Shown: positions 27,274 through 41,606 of the stretch, piece by piece | Layout: the number at the start of each line of letters is the position of its first letter | How positions within the stretch are numbered: the first letter of the stretch is position 1 | Notes under the pieces: generated by a model | Databases searched by the model: none | What the model saw: only the letters and a program-made list of their open reading frames with translations | Told to the model about the DNA's origin: nothing | Position numbers and translations under genes: made by a program | From: Acarospora socialis | Lineage: Eukaryota; Ascomycota; Lecanoromycetes; Acarosporales; Acarosporaceae | Reading direction: 5' to 3' | Assembly (NCBI GenBank): GCA_025617375.2 | Contig: JAMYGW020000005.1 | Coordinates: 1,674,001 to 1,738,000 of the forward strand | Length of the DNA: 64,000 nt

Positions 27274-30200
27274 ATGGACCGGTAAGTTTGAGCAAACTTT
27301 TCCCAAAGGACTTGCTGATCTGTCAAGAGCCTCTCGAGGTATCAGGGGAGTCGCGTTGCAGAAGATCGCAGCGTTGACGGCAACAGCGCCAGAGTCCCGC
27401 CGTGCACACTCCGATCTCGATAGACTGTGTCACACATACCATGCCTCAAGGTCTTCAGTTAACAGTCTTCCTAATGAGGGCTCTAACGCTTTGCCTACAG
27501 CTTCACAGGCACCGATGGTATGAAATCACGTAAGGTGATGACATTCCCATTGCTGACAATCTGCAGGGCCTGCGTGAGATTGAGTTTCTCTTCGCCATCT
27601 GCAAGGCTGCGCCACTGGTTCACAATGTCTCGACCGCTGAGAAGCTACTCCTCCAGATCTCACCATATTTGGTCAAAGCACACTACAACGCCATCCCAAG
27701 CGCCTCCTTCTTTCAGGATACTGCATTTTCGCCATTTGAAGCTATGAGCTACTATCTGGCCAATGCGGCTCTCGCAATTGGTACGAAGCACACTTCGCTA
27801 AGGGGCACGGTGTTGGATAAGATATCGGAATACCTGGACCTCAGCCTGCGAACTGTGAGATCAATAAGCTCCGTTCAACGTCTAAATATATGTGTGGAAG
27901 CCTCTGGTGATCATGAGGAGGCCATGCATATTGCTGCCATAAGTGCCTCCTTGCTAGGCTTTCTGAGAGCTGCGGCAAATCACGCGCCATTTTGGTCTGC
28001 ACCTGCACGCCTACAATTAATCGATACGCTTCGCAGTATTCTCTCGGAAACCTTTCTCGTATGCGTGGAGTCGGCTTTCTCGACAATACGTAACTCTCAC
28101 AGCTCTAAGTTAGCACTACATGACTGGAAGCGGTACACTCGACATTATGCGGCATCTGGGAGGCCTCTAGGTGCTATGCTACTACAACAGGCTTTCTTAC
28201 AACTTGTGGCCTCATGTATCACTCTGGAGGTAGCAGATGCGGGTATTCTACGAGAAGCGGATGTCCTTGATGTCCTCACCTCTCGGGAACACAATCGCGA
28301 TGCTAATACAGAAGAGATTGGATTGGTCGAGGCAGTGGCACAAATCGCAACCGAAGAGTTGCGTGTGCTAGAAGATGGCTCGGATTACCTGCAACTCGGC
28401 TCTGTGTGGCAGCAACGTCTTGCCTTTGCGGCTAAAGCGTGCGCCCTGAAGAGCTTTCTAATCTGTATGGTTATTGACGAAGACATTGCAGAGATCGACA
28501 CCCTGATGACGTGGCTTGAGAACACTATGGCTGATATGGTCCAAATGGCCGACGAAAATTTGGCAAGTGTTGTACTGAGGTCTATGCCCATCGTTGCTCG
28601 ACTGGTCCCTACTGTAGCTTTGAGTCTCAGCCGGTCATTGCCACGTTTCATTGTTCAGGGTGCTCCACAAGAACAAACGGCTGTTGTGGCAGCCCGCACT
28701 TTGGCGCATATACTTCGGCTTCTCTCCCAGGATGCGATCATTACAACCGTCTACTCCCTGGGTAACGTTCTCAGCTCAGGCGCGACGGCAGACAAAACTA
28801 TCAACGGATCCGCATCACCGGATGGCAGCTTAGGAAGAAAACGAAATGGAACAAATAACTTCAAACAGTTGTCTGGAAGTGCTATATCGCTCCTGTTAAC
28901 TAACGACGAGGAAAATCTCCTTGTCTACGGCAATGTGGTGCGGGCGATTGTCGAAATTGCAAGGAATTGCAGAGATGATAAGATCACAGCTCTCGCACAG
29001 TCAATGCTGATACAAAAGTTCGGAAGAATGAATGTCAGTCTCGACGCCCTAATAATCGCAGAAGCCGCCGTGCTCGCAACATATGGGGCACCCCTAGAGT
29101 TCAGGTCTCTGCTCAAACTCCTCTCAAGGCTTGGACATGATGGGATCGTGCAAGGCAACTCTCTATTGCTAAAAGCGGTCTGTTTAACTTTATGGACATG
29201 ATTCAAAGAAGTCTACTCATACCTATTCACAGGTCTCAAAGGCAAGACTTCATTTATCAACGACAATAGGCATAGATTCTCCGCTGTACCGAGTCTATCT
29301 CCTATACACACTGGAGGCCATAATCGGTATAGGAGACGTACACGAAAGCGAGTATACTGATCAAGACGAGGTTGAGCTTGCCGCGCAGGAAATTGGTTAT
29401 TTACTGCAACCCCTCGCGCTGCTAACGTCTACCCACAGATCTCAAAGTTTGGAGTCTGAGATAGATGATGAGGTTAATGCATTGCTTCGCGATGTCTGGT
29501 TCAATATCGTAGTGCATGGCATCACTCTTACATCGAAGCTTGGGCAGCGCTACGAGAACGAGCTTCGCACACTGGCCATTTGTTCGAAGTCTCTCATCGC
29601 AAACGATCGTGCAGATCAACTAGAGAGTGATGTGGAGCTTAACACCATTCTAAGGCGCGGGATGAATGGTCAGCATACCGCAGAACAAAAGAGACGGCTC
29701 ATCTCTTTGCTACCCGGGCGAGAATCGGAGGTCAGGAGCTTGAACTACCCCAAGATAGTCTTCTTGAGCGCCACGTATCTTGTCGAGAGTCTTAGAGCCA
29801 GTTCGGGTAACTGCAAAGAGATCCTAACATATTTCCTCGATCCATCTCTCAAAGGCAGCGACATGGGCCAATGCATGGTCGCCATCGCAGATCACATTAT
29901 TACCCTTTACCTTCGCAAAGCACTGTCTGGCTTTTATCAGGAGTTTGCGGCGCCTTCTGTTGCTCAACAACTAGTCGGACTTTTCAAAGGCTGCTGTCAC
30001 AGGATCCTCGAAGTACAGCAGATTGCTGCTTCATGTGCGGATAGAATCATAACACAAATACCCTCGTCACTATGCCAGAAAGCTTCTCTATTCGGCCTTC
30101 TCGAACTCCTGGATATCATGTGGTCAAGCTGCCTGGATGCTGAGATAGATGAGTATGCATGGAGGTCTTCGTTCACTTCCCCGAGCGGAAAAGTGTCGGT

Positions 30201-33200
30201 CGAGCTGCCAGACGATTATGGTTTTAGGAGAGCTACGCTGAACAGTCTCTATAAGCGGGCCAAGAATTGGATTATGCGGGTGATGAGCATTGCAGCGCTG
30301 GATGTGAAGGGTCTATTGCAAGTATGTCAAGTCTTTCCCGCCGGTTGTTCGATTACTTACGCGCCGATAAGACGTATCTCTCCGAATATGATGACGATGG
30401 TGCTTACGGCCATGTCTCACTCGGAAGATCATTCGCTCTTGAGATCGGTTCCCTTGTTCCGCCCACAGATCGAAAGCTGAGTGAGGCGTACACCTGCTGA
30501 ATCCGGGACGCAAAGACTCATTATCCATATTATAGGTGCAATCGATCACCGCGGTAGCTTCAAGGTCAACACTGCGTCGGATTTCATCGCGCAGTACACC
30601 ACACGTCAGGAATACCGACACGCCGACGCACTTCCGGATTGTGATGAGGAGTGGCTGAATGTTATGCCTCTTAGTTCGTTGACCTTAGCAATGTTCCTTT
30701 CCGTGCGCTAAATTTTGCCTCAGATGGGCGCGGAATGTTCTCAGTATTAAAGACCACCCAAGAGGCCGAAAACGCAGAGGCCATACTGGCTCACTTGGAG
30801 GAACAAACAGCGAAGCGCAAGTTTGTCTCCGTTGGGGAGCTCCGTGACGTTCTGAGAAGAGCGGCTGCTTTATTGTGCAGAACCAAGAAGGACCAATGCG
30901 CCATTGCGCATCACCTCGTTGGTATACCCTTTACGATATTCTCTAAACAGTCCATAAAGCTGGGAATTTCACTCTGGCTCGGCGTGATTAACGAAAACCC
31001 GCGCATGGAGCCTAGGATTCTTATGGAGATTGCAGAGAACTGGGAGAGCACAGTCCGCAAGAAGCTTGGTATCTTCAGTGACAACTTCCGGTGAGTAACT
31101 ATGGATCCCACGTCCCCAGAATTGTCTAAGGAGAAAGCAGACACCTTGATCCTTTTTACATCAAAGAGGAATTCTCCCCATCCGAGAAAGAGGCCCTCCT
31201 AAGACAGCAGCAGGCAGCTCACAATCTTATTGCTCCACACTTACGGATTTTGAACTTCTTAACGAGCCACTTTAACGCGACGCGGCTGGGGAACCCGCAA
31301 ACTCTGAAAACATTCCACCGTCTTATCAAAATCACCCTGACAGGCATTAGGCATTCGACAGGCCACCCTTTGGCGCGGGAAGTCAACTTCCAAGTTATTC
31401 TGTTCAGTCTCAATGTCCTCAAGAGCAGTGTCAATTTGACACCATCTGAGCAGTGGAGACTCAAGGACCAGATACTATCTGCAGCCCTTAGCTGGTTTGG
31501 CAAGCCGCCTCGGTGAGCCATATCCTTCCCTGCTTAAAGGAACAAAACGGCTAAATTGCGCAGTTGGTCATTTGGGGGCAATCGCCTGCAAATAAAGGCA
31601 GAAGTCCAAATTATGACCGACATGGAAGTGGCTCTGAGAGCAGTTTCAGATATCGGTTTGAACTCTGCAGGAAGCCTTCAATGTCTACAATCGAAGCAAG
31701 ATTTGCTCCTCATGCTACTCGAAAATGAACATACACGACTTCTCGTATGGCTTTTTCCTTCGGACCATGAAAGGAAACATCGCTTGTTCTCCGGTCATAG
31801 TAGTAGGACTATCCTTGATGTACGTGTCACTCCTCTATTCAATTTCCACCCCCAACTCACAGGTGGTAGTTCGAAACATCAGCACTTGTCAAGACGGCCT
31901 GGACAGAGAGTCCGGGTCTGGCTGTGCAGCTGATTGCTCGTTTTCAATCCACAAAACTTGCGAACGATGTTCGGTGGAGGCTTGTAGAATCTCCTGATAA
32001 GGCGACTGGAGAACCAGACGCTCTGCAGATACTGCTTGGACCAATGTTACCCGAGGATGTTTCCTTCCAGCTCAAGGTATGTTTGCGCGAGATCGCTGTC
32101 TGGAAATATATTTGTCTGACCTTCGCAGTATCTGCTTTTCTGGGCTCCGGTAAACCCTATTACTGCTGTTACTTACTTTCTACCTGCATATGGCAACCAT
32201 CCATTCATTCTTCAATACGCTATGCGTGCGCTTGAAAGTCATTCGGTTGATATCACTTTCTTTTACGTCCCGCAGATCGTGCAGGCATTGCGATATGATG
32301 CCCTCGGATACATCCAGCGGTATATCATCGAAACTGCGACATTCTCTCAGCTCTTCGCCCATCAGATCATATGGAACATGAAAGCTAACGCATATAAGGA
32401 CGAGGATTCACAAGTGGTAAGCGTCTTCCTAGGATTGAAAGCCTACAGAAAGATTTCTAATTGACTTGATGCAGCCGGACCCCGTAAAACCGACCTTGGA
32501 CAAGGTCATGGCTTGCCTCATATCTAGTTTCTCCGACACCGACAAGGCATTTTACGAGCGCGAATTTTCCTTCTTCAACGAGATCACCGACATATCTGGC
32601 AAGTTGAGGCCGTATATCAAGAAGAGCAAGCCAGAAAAGAAACAAAAAATCGAAGAGGAACTCCGCAAAATCAAAGTCGAAGTCGGCGTCTACCTACCAA
32701 GCAACCCGGATGGCGTTGTCATCGGCATCGACCGCAAATCTGGCAAACCATTACAGAGTCATGCGAAAGCTCCGTATATGGCAACCTTCAGGATACGGAA
32801 GAACAGAGGCGATATGGAGGCGACAGACAGAATGCTAGAGAAGACGAACCAAAACGTGGACCTGGGCAGGGGGGATCCAGCCTCACACGAAGACACGCAC
32901 GAGGTTTGGCAGTCAGCAATATTCAAAGTAGGAGATGATTGTCGACAGGATGTTCTCGCATTGCAGATGATTGCCGCTTTTCGGGGTATCTTCAACAACG
33001 TGGGCTTGGACGTTTACGTCTACCCGTACCGAGTTACAGCAACTGCGCCCGGATGCGGTGTGATTGACGTTCTGCCCAATTCAATATCGAGGGATATGCT
33101 TGGACGAGAAGCGGTCAACGGACTGTACGATTACTTCGTCTCTAAATACGGTGGCGAAGACTCGATCAGGTTTCTAGAGGCGCGAAATAACTTTGTCAAA

Positions 33201-33686
33201 AGCATGGCGGCGTACTCGGTCATCTCTTATCTGCTGCAATTCAAGGATCGCCACAACGGTAACATTATGGTCGACGATGCTGGTCACATTCTACACATCG
33301 ATTTTGGATTCTGTTTTGACATCGCACCCGGTGGCGTCAGATTCGAACGCGCACCTTTCAAGCTTACGTCCGAGATGGTCGCCGTCATGGGTGGCAGCAT
33401 CGAGTCTCAATCATATCGGTGGTTCGAGGAGCTATGCATCAAGGCATTCCTAGCGTCCCGTCAATACATGGAGAAGCTCACGCACCTCGTCATCCTGATG
33501 ATGGACAGCGGGTTGCCGTGTTTCAAGCCCGAAACCATACAACACTTTCGTGAACGGTTCGTACCACAGAGAAGTGACCGGGAGGCGGCCGACTTCATGA
33601 AAGACCTAATCAAAAAGAGTTATCATAGCTTTTCGACCAAGGGATATGATCAATTCCAGTTGATGACGAACGGCATCCCGTACTAA
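27274..33686 (+). CDS. stt4: Phosphatidylinositol 4-kinase, STT4/PI4K-alpha type
   Basis: Makes PI4P at the plasma membrane. Twelve exons are inferred: 27274-27281, 27328-27517, 27567-29177, 29233-30321, 30372-30480, 30536-30673, 30724-31090, 31141-31512, 31564-31819, 31870-32076, 32129-32416, 32475-33686. All phases agree, giving about 1,948 residues, the usual size for fungal STT4. The large helical N-terminal half is followed by the PIK accessory domain (about 32140-32420, 'ALRYDALGYIQRYIIETA') and the C-terminal lipid kinase domain. That domain has 'DDCRQDVLALQMI', catalytic 'FKDRHNGNIMVDD' and activation segment 'HIDFGFCFDIAPGG', and it ends in 'FQLMTNGIPY'. The start is the least certain part: no ATG lies in the frame of the second exon, and an 8-nt first exon (ATGGACCG, donor GTAAGT) is the best solution. 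Two introns (27282-27327, 30322-30371) use AAG acceptors. Confidence 0.92.
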
Positions 33687-34408
33687 TTGTCGGGGGTGAG
33701 ACGAGGTTATCAGGCATCAGATATCAGGGTATGGGATAGCAATAGGATGGCTTCGACGCATTTAATCCTTGTACCATAGTAGCAAATTGCCCTTGTCTGG
33801 AGCAGAAATTCCTCGGGACGGGGAAAACATGGATATATCAAAAGAGTCTTGACCGAGAACCTATCCGCTCCTATAGAGTGGTGGAGAGAACTCCCTTAGG
33901 TTATTAAGCGTATGATATCGGCCGATTGGCGGTCGAGGGGCCGCAACGAATAGGTGCAGTGCTTGTAGTAAGTTGGTCTCATATGCGTGGAGCCATTCGC
34001 TACCAGACGTCGCCCTCAGTTCGCTGCAATGTGCGGATACGGTAGGTATTTCGTACCAGTATGGCGGAAAGTAAGTTAGGTACTCGTACAGTACGAAGGT
34101 ACTATACCTGGATACGCTGTTCTCTGTAGCGAATCATGGACGCGTTGTATAGACGCCCTTTTTACGACACAACATTGTTATTCCCCTATGTTTCGTCACG
34201 ATCCTTATGTCGGGCATTTAGCATGCATGGCAAAAGATTTGCGTAGTATGCGCCCTCCAGCACCAACAACATATATTACGGGGCAGTCGACTCCTGCATT
34301 GCTCCTCCTTCATTCATCTTCCGAATTGGAACATTAACACCTCCTATGCAACTGCACTCTCCAGCGAACAAACACGGAATTGAAGTGTCCTCAAGGAAGG
34401 TTGGCAGC
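33687..34408. other. Intergenic region, no gene seen
   Basis: 3' flank of STT4 and promoter or leader of the next kinase. Short palindromic words with GTAC recur at 34060-34110. Confidence 0.4.
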
Positions 34409-36723
34409 ATGGCGAGCGATATGTCGAGCCCCGTGGTAGACCCCGAGAAGTTGTACACCAAGCAGAACTGTATTGGTATGTACGCCGCTGCTTGACACAA
34501 CATCTCGAGAAGGCCCACTAATTCGCGCTAGGCGGTGGCAGCTTTGGCAAGGTATACAAGGGGTATTGCTCCTCCGTTCTCTCCGGTCCATCTTTACTCG
34601 TGGTAACGGAATCGAGGATTTAGCGTCGACAAACGTACAGGGCAGGCGGTAGCCATCAAAGTCATCGATGTGGAGAACGCCGAAGACGAAGTGGAAGATA
34701 TCATCCAAGAGATCTCGATTCTTTCTGAGCTTCACTCTCCATATGTTACCCAATACTACGGATCCTTCCTCAAGGGTTCGGATCTATGGATCATCATGGA
34801 GTTCTGCTCCGGTGGTAGCTGTGGAGATCTGATCAAGCCCGGCCCGATAGCGGAAGATTATATCACCATTATAATAAGAGAGCTTCTCATGGGTCTGGAA
34901 TACCTCCACGGGGATAAAAAGCTGCATCGTGATATCAAAGGTCAGCGATCAAGCGAGCAAGCGAGTTGCAGATGCTGACTTGTGAAATCGTAGCGGCGAA
35001 CGTGCTTCTTGGGGCAAATGGTCAGGTTAAACTCGCAGACTTTGGCGTGTCCGGTCAGCTGTCAGCAACTATGACCAAGAAGAACACCTTTGTAGGAACG
35101 CCATTCTGGATGGCACCGGAAGTCATCAAGCAATCTGGCTATGATCACAAAGCGGATATCTGGTCCCTCGGTATCACCGCTCTTGAACTTGCAAAAGGAG
35201 AGCCACCGTATTCGGACATCCATCCCATGAAGGTACTCTTCCTGATCCCAAAAAACCCGCCTCCCACGTTGGAGGGAAACTTCAGCAAGGCCTTTAAGGA
35301 CTTCGTGGAGCTTTGCTTGAAACGGGATCCGAGAGAGCGACCTTCTGCCAAGGACTTACTCAAGCATCCTTTCATCCGTCGAGCAAAGAAGACTACCTAT
35401 CTCACGGAATTAATTGAAAAGTATGAGCGATGGCAGACTCTTCATGGAGGGCGTGAGTCGGAAGATGAAGACGACCACGAGAGAGATGAGCCAGAAACAC
35501 AGACAACGGAGGAGGATGATCTCTGGGATTTCGGGACGGTTCGGCCGGCAGGCGGCAGATCTGGTGGATTGAAAGCAATGAATGCCGCAGCCGCAAACGC
35601 AAGAGTGCGGACCAGTGAAGATTCCACCCAAAATGAAGGGCAGTATCCTGGCAAGCCGTCGGCGGGATACATTAGCGGGATGGACTCTTCGTCTTTGCCC
35701 GACGACACCGTAAAAGCTATAATTACACCCATTCACGCCAATCCCCAAGTAATGTCACCACAAAGAAGGCAACTAGTCGCATCCACACCTCTGTCTCCTG
35801 GCACAGCGGCGAAGATACCCCTCCATCCCTCACCAAGAAAACAGCAATCGTCTATGCCACCGAAGCCAGAGACACCCTTGCAATTGGGCAAACCACTTCC
35901 CATTCCGCAGAAGGTCTCTCCCGCATCAGCAGATTACGACAAGCTGTTACAGGACTCGCTAGCCAAGGACATGAGTTTCTTGGGTTTTGGTGGATTAGAA
36001 AGCTCAGATGCGACTTTACTCTTTAGCGAACGACAAGACAAGAAGACATCGCAGTTACTTTCGGCACAGCCGCGGCAAGCTCAGCCGGATAAGAAGCCTG
36101 TTGCGCCATTCAAGCTACAAGAGATTCCTCCATTTCAGGGCCGTCCGAGTGGGCAGCCGCCACAGAAGACAGCCGATACATCAGCCCCAGCAAGCAAACC
36201 ACAGTCACAGCAGCCACTACTACCGCCCATACAACAACAACCTCTACCCCATTTTGCGCCCAGAGATCTACCTTTGTCGCAGCAACCACTCCCGCCACTC
36301 CCTTTCCTTCCTCAGCGCGAAAAGACACCCAGTAAATCAACGGACTCAAGCAACTCTAGCAGTTTTTCGGCGGTCGATACCAAGACCGAAATCACCGCTC
36401 TCAACGGTGTCATCGTCCCAGCGCTCGAAGCGGCTCTCCAGCGTCGCACCTACAATCTCACCGCACTCACACGGGGCGGTCGGCCATCCGGCCCCGCCGC
36501 ACACGAGCTGCAGCAACGGCGGCTGCATGCGCATGAGAAGCTTAAGAAACTCGTCATCAAGGCTGCCGGCGTCTTCAGCGAAATCGAAAGGTGGGATAAT
36601 GAGGCACCGGTGGGGATGGGCGATGAGGTGAACGCGTTCTTGGAGGGCTACCTGGAGGAGGTGCTCGTCCGGGTCGAGGCTGAGGATGAGGAGGTCGGCA
36701 AAGGCAGCCCGGCACGGAACTGA
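34409..36723 (+). CDS. Ste20/GCK-family protein kinase (Nak1/Kic1/MST-like)
   Basis: Four exons (34409-34475, 34532-34562, 34624-34940, 34994-36723) give 714 residues in phase. The kinase domain occupies about residues 20-275 and is N-terminal, as in germinal-centre kinases: '[12 protein letters not shown]', 'VAIKVIDVE', 'HRDIKAANVLL', 'DFGVSGQL', then the GCK signature '[12 protein letters not shown]' and '[18 protein letters not shown]'. A Ser/Pro/Gln-rich linker (about 300-570) follows. A conserved-looking helical C-terminal region ends the protein ('[14 protein letters not shown]' ... '[16 protein letters not shown]'). Fungal members act in cell polarity, septation and morphogenesis networks (Nak1/POD-6, Sid1, MST). 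I cannot decide which member this is. Confidence 0.88.
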
Positions 36724-39700
36724 GGGCTTGCTGCAGGGGATTCCTACGAGCACCATGAGTCAACAGGGATGATGACAAGCATAGACGGTCCTGACACTGT
36801 TATGCACACGGGCATACGGGGACAGGGTCAACTGGTTTGAATACCATGACGGTCAAAGGGTGCGGTGGAGATCTGTTCTTTCCCTCCTGCCTTGTAGGGT
36901 GGCACAACTATCTTGCATTTACGTCTATACCCTCTCTATTGAAGCATGATTCTGCAGCTGAGGCCGGCTTATGGGAACGGCTCTGACGTTCGTTCGGCCA
37001 TGTCCGGTAGCACTTCCAGTCTAGCAAGCATACCTGATAACGAAGTACAGCTGGATCGACATGGAGGCAGCCACAAGGACGTATCCACTGACGCCGTCAA
37101 TCTTGCTTTCAAGTGTTTCAGATCTGCAGTCGGGCTTTGACGTGGAGCACGGCATCACTGTCATTGGGTATGGATGCATCGCGCACGTCTCATGCAAGCA
37201 TGATAGACTCGGTGAGTACGTGTACGCCGTAAGCAGGAGTGACACTTCTCCGTGAGATCTTTGGGTCGCGATGCATGGTGTAATCCGACGGTTGACGGGG
37301 GCCGATCCAATCCCAGGAACCAATCAGAACTGAAGATATCCGTCCCGGCCACGGTAAGGACGAGAGTATGCAGACAATCGAGCGATGGGTGCCCATCTTT
37401 CAAAAGCAGTTACCACTTATGAGGAAGGTCGTTGAAGTCGTTGCGGTTCGAAGGATTGACACGTGATAAGAGGATGTGGAAAGCACAACTTCTCCGGCCC
37501 TTCTACCCATCATTAACCCCGCCCGGGAATCAAACAAATCAATGACAGCGATGCACCACTCTTGCTTGCGCATTACAGTACGAGTACAGCACATGTACTT
37601 CTACTTTGACACAGACTCACGCATGTCTTACGGATACACGCTTAGTTCGTACATGAAGTCAGATTTCCGATCTAGATCCCATCAAGGTACGGAGTACCGA
37701 GTACCCTGAGACGGGAGGGTTCAGGGTGCAGCTCGTGGCTCCATCAAGGCCCAGGGACCACGTTCCTGGGAAGAGCAATAACTTGCAGCAGAGCTTATGT
37801 AGGTACACACCAGAGTGGACGAGTTTCTCTCGGTATATTTGTAGTCAGACAGGCCACCTTTATCCACATCGACCACCATGGCGCGAATATGCCTCTCATC
37901 GAACACTTACTTGCCTTACCATCATCTACCTATATTAATAGCCCGTGTCAAAATCCTAACAACCAACTCACGACATATTGCCCCTTTTGGCAGCCGGGTA
38001 GGAGATCTTTCCGATGTCAAACGTCAAAAACCATGTGTCCGAACAGTGTTGGCGAGGGCGGCCGAGAATAGCATTATTGCCACTCGGCCGTTCCGATATG
38101 GTAGCTTCGCACCTACCTTACGTACTCGTACTTTGGGGTTTTCCCCAACGCTCAGACAGCCGCTTACACAGCCACGCTTTGACACCAATCAATGACGAAG
38201 TCTAATGGCTAAGCTTTTCTGGTCATGTGACATACATCGCTTATCAAGCCATCATCGTCCGAATTCGTGACTTTGTCCCTGTTATGGAGCGAAGCCATTT
38301 TTAGACCGCAAGAACCATGATCGACATCTCAATGCAGAGTAAGTCCGGCTGATGCCGATTGTTGCACGACTGGGACGCAAAGGGGCATTCCTATTTTCGT
38401 CTTTGTCCGTATGTTGGGCTTGGCCTCAGGACCATGAAGCATTATCTACAGTGGCAGCTCAAGCAGCCAAAGTCAGCCAAGATATCGGGATACGGAAATA
38501 AATACGCTTGACGTGGGCACGGCCATAGAAAGGACCCACTTCAGTTCATGAAACATGGTCATCCAACTCGAAGTCTTTGACTGGTCGCCCAAACGGAGGT
38601 GATTAAGTTCTGCCCCGGTATACCTTTCTTCCGAGATGCAGAGGTGGTCGCTCGTCCGAGAGGAGCAAGGTACTTACTCTAGGGTACGTGCCACCTGGAT
38701 GTGCTTTCGCCTCGTCCGAGTGCTGATATGTCAGACCTATTCTAGACTTGCCGCATACGGTCAGGCAGAGGCCTAGTCAGGTGCCATTTTACAATCTATT
38801 AGACTTCGTCTGACGCTGTTAACCGGAAGGGTAAGTCAGTAATGATATCAGTAACAACGATGGGTCAAGAACCGACCCAAACGGGTCCATTCCAGACAGG
38901 CTGCCTACGAGGGAAATCGGTACCCAGGTTGGATCTTACATGGGATCAATAGAATCGAGAACCACGTCAACCAGTCTTCAATACACTATACCTACAACGT
39001 TAGGATAAGCAGCCATTGTTCTGACCCGAAGGTACGAAGTACCTAGCTTGCATATATCTACTGGGGACTCGGTATGAACGTCCAGCCAGGAGGCACTCGC
39101 AGGGGAGAATTGTTCGTGGTTTATTATTGGAAAATTGATCTGCAAACGCAGTCGCCAAAATCAACAATCAATGCGATGCTTTACTCTCGACTGACGGCTT
39201 TACCGTTAACGTACTAGAAATAATCAGGTACGGATCGCAAACGGGCGAATCGAAGGAGAAGCTTTTCTTAGAATGGCGGCCGATCCTTGCTTGGCCTTGG
39301 ACGTCGATCATTCACTAAGTTACCCTACCTCTAGGTAGCCCACGACCCAATCGAGCGATTCGGCTCCCCAATCCCCATAGAAGGAAATCTTTCCTGTCTA
39401 GAATAATGATTTTCCCCGACACTGACGACGGCCAGTCTCGCTACGCTGTAAGCTAAGTATTCCGCATTCCGCAGATAATGCTTTTGTAAGAATACTACTC
39501 TGAGTACTCCCGCCGTCGTCGGTTGCTGTCAAACCCATCCGAACCACAACCCCTGCGAGCTGTCATGGCCACAGGATGTGAGCCAACAATATCAGTACCC
39601 GTATCACAAGTCAAGCAAAGGATAGAGCAAAGAAATAGTGACAGAACTCCTCTACGGCAGAGCTAATCTCGATTGATGTCCTCATGAGCAAATAATCCTT

Positions 39701-41606
39701 CAAGACAGTCTTCTACTGTGTTGGCTGTACTTTATGGTACGACGATGATGGTACCAGTACAAGGGCTGTTTATGCAGACGTCAACATGCAGCGGCTTGAA
39801 CGAGCGCCACAGCGGTTGACCGTGAACTCTGCTTGACGTAGAGAGATGCTTCTTCTTCTTACTCGACCTTACCTATCTTAGCCACTCGGTGATGGCAAGG
39901 AACTGGACCCACGAGCGATAGCTTTCATAGTGGGGGCCATTAAGTTCACGCCACGAGAGTGTAAGGTGTGAGGTATCGAGTCAAGAGCGAGTAAGGTAGC
40001 TTACTTTGACCGACGCTGCTACTTGCACTATACCGGACCTAGGTTGGTAGACATACTTTAAAGTAACGCATGGTACTCGTACCTGATCGTTCGAAGATCA
40101 CCGAAGTGGCATTTTTAGAATCAAGTAAGCCTACCATTTTCCTATCCTACGCCTACCTTACGCCTTCCGGCTCCCATCTCTGCCGCCTTTGCGCTTTCCC
40201 ATCGACTCGTGCCATCATAGTGTTTATCCTCCGACGCAACAGTGCCTTAAGCTAACGGTACAGTATATCAATGTTTTCCCGATCATACGGTGTGGCTGAA
40301 TCTGACAGGGCTCGTGGTGGCTGCAACTTAGCGTGGGGACCGAAGCAAAAAACTCGCATACTCCGTACCTTATGTGGATGACAGGGTCTGGATCGTGGCT
40401 CAACCCAGGATGTCATTGTCTGAACCCACACCACGGACATCCATTATTATTTGTACCGGTTTGAGAGTAGGTAAGGTGGGTAACTACCTTTAGGTATGGA
40501 CCACTCGCCACCACCGCCTTCCCTTCCCGTACCCTGGCTACCTATCACGTTTCCCCAATTCTCACACCTTACCAACTCCGAGTACATACTCCAAGTTAGT
40601 CTGTACCCTCCATACAAATCTCTCTTGTACCGTCCCCTACGACACACAGGTAGTGACTACCTGGGTATAAGGTACTATTCTTGTTCCAAAGTACAGGTAC
40701 TCTACCTGGTCTACCAGGCTGGCCATGTACCTGATCGGTGATGGAAAGACCCAACACTACCTAGAGTCCTCTTGGTCGTTCCTTGCCCAATGGGCAACCT
40801 GCCTTTTCGCTTGTCAACATCGCTCTTTCCCCGTCCCTGCCTGACCTCACCATGCTTACTGACCTTAACCTCACCTCGAAATTCCTTCCCCACTAATTTT
40901 CTATTATTATATCTTTCTTTCCACTCTACACTTCCGGATGTTCTTTCAATTCTTGCTCCCCTGGCGATCTTCTCCTGCTCCATCTGCCGGCAATTGCCAT
41001 TTCCTTTCAGCTCCTGCAGGTCTAGCAATAGGATCGTGGGTTGATAAATACCCTCAATCCGGGGTCAGATCTCTGGTGGCCAATCAGACCTTCCATCCTA
41101 CTTTTCGCCGCTGCCAGTTGAAGCACCTTGAGGCCCCTGCATTGAAGCAAGCCTGCCTCCGGCCTTCCATAGTCTTCCCAACGCCTTGTCATTACCTTAC
41201 GACACCCGGTTGCCTTTAGCCTGCCCTGGACAAGAGCTTCAGTGGTTTTCCTTCGCCGTCGGTTGCTAATCTTACCGCTCGACGTGCCTTTCCTTGGCCC
41301 TCCAGTGGGTCGCTGCTGCTTCAAGCGAATCCTTAGGTCTCCTCGACCGCGTGACGGTACTGGCCGGTGCTCGTCGTTAGATCGCCTTGCGCCGAACTCA
41401 ATTGTATCTAGGTCCGACCCATTTGGACTATCTCCGGTCTCCAACATAGCCTTTAGAGCTTCTGCTTCTGCACATCAACTTCTCACAGCCTCTAACTCTT
41501 CTCAAAATACCCTTCTTCGGCTCTCAAGTCTCCCGTTCGTTGCCACTCCCCGGCGTCTTAATACGACTGGAACGTTGAAGGCTACAAAGATTTTATTTGC
41601 TTCAAG
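36724..41606. other. 4.9-kb region without a recognisable gene
   Basis: No frame shows family motifs or convincing spliced coding potential on either strand. The stretch is rich in short self-complementary words containing GTAC or CCTAGG (for example 37690-37710, 39045-39055, 40660-40735). The right part (40780-41600), pyrimidine-rich on the plus strand, is probably promoter and 5' UTR of the YTH gene. A long non-coding RNA or a very diverged gene cannot be excluded. Confidence 0.45.

Noticed and set aside
30322-30371. Reading STT4 through without an intron
   Set aside because: The continuous frame here does not join the upstream frame; splicing with GTATGT and an AAG acceptor joins 'DVKGLLQ' to 'TYLSEY' in phase.
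36110-36756. Minus-strand frames within the GCK kinase gene
   Set aside because: Antisense shadows of the Pro/Gln-rich linker and C-terminal region.
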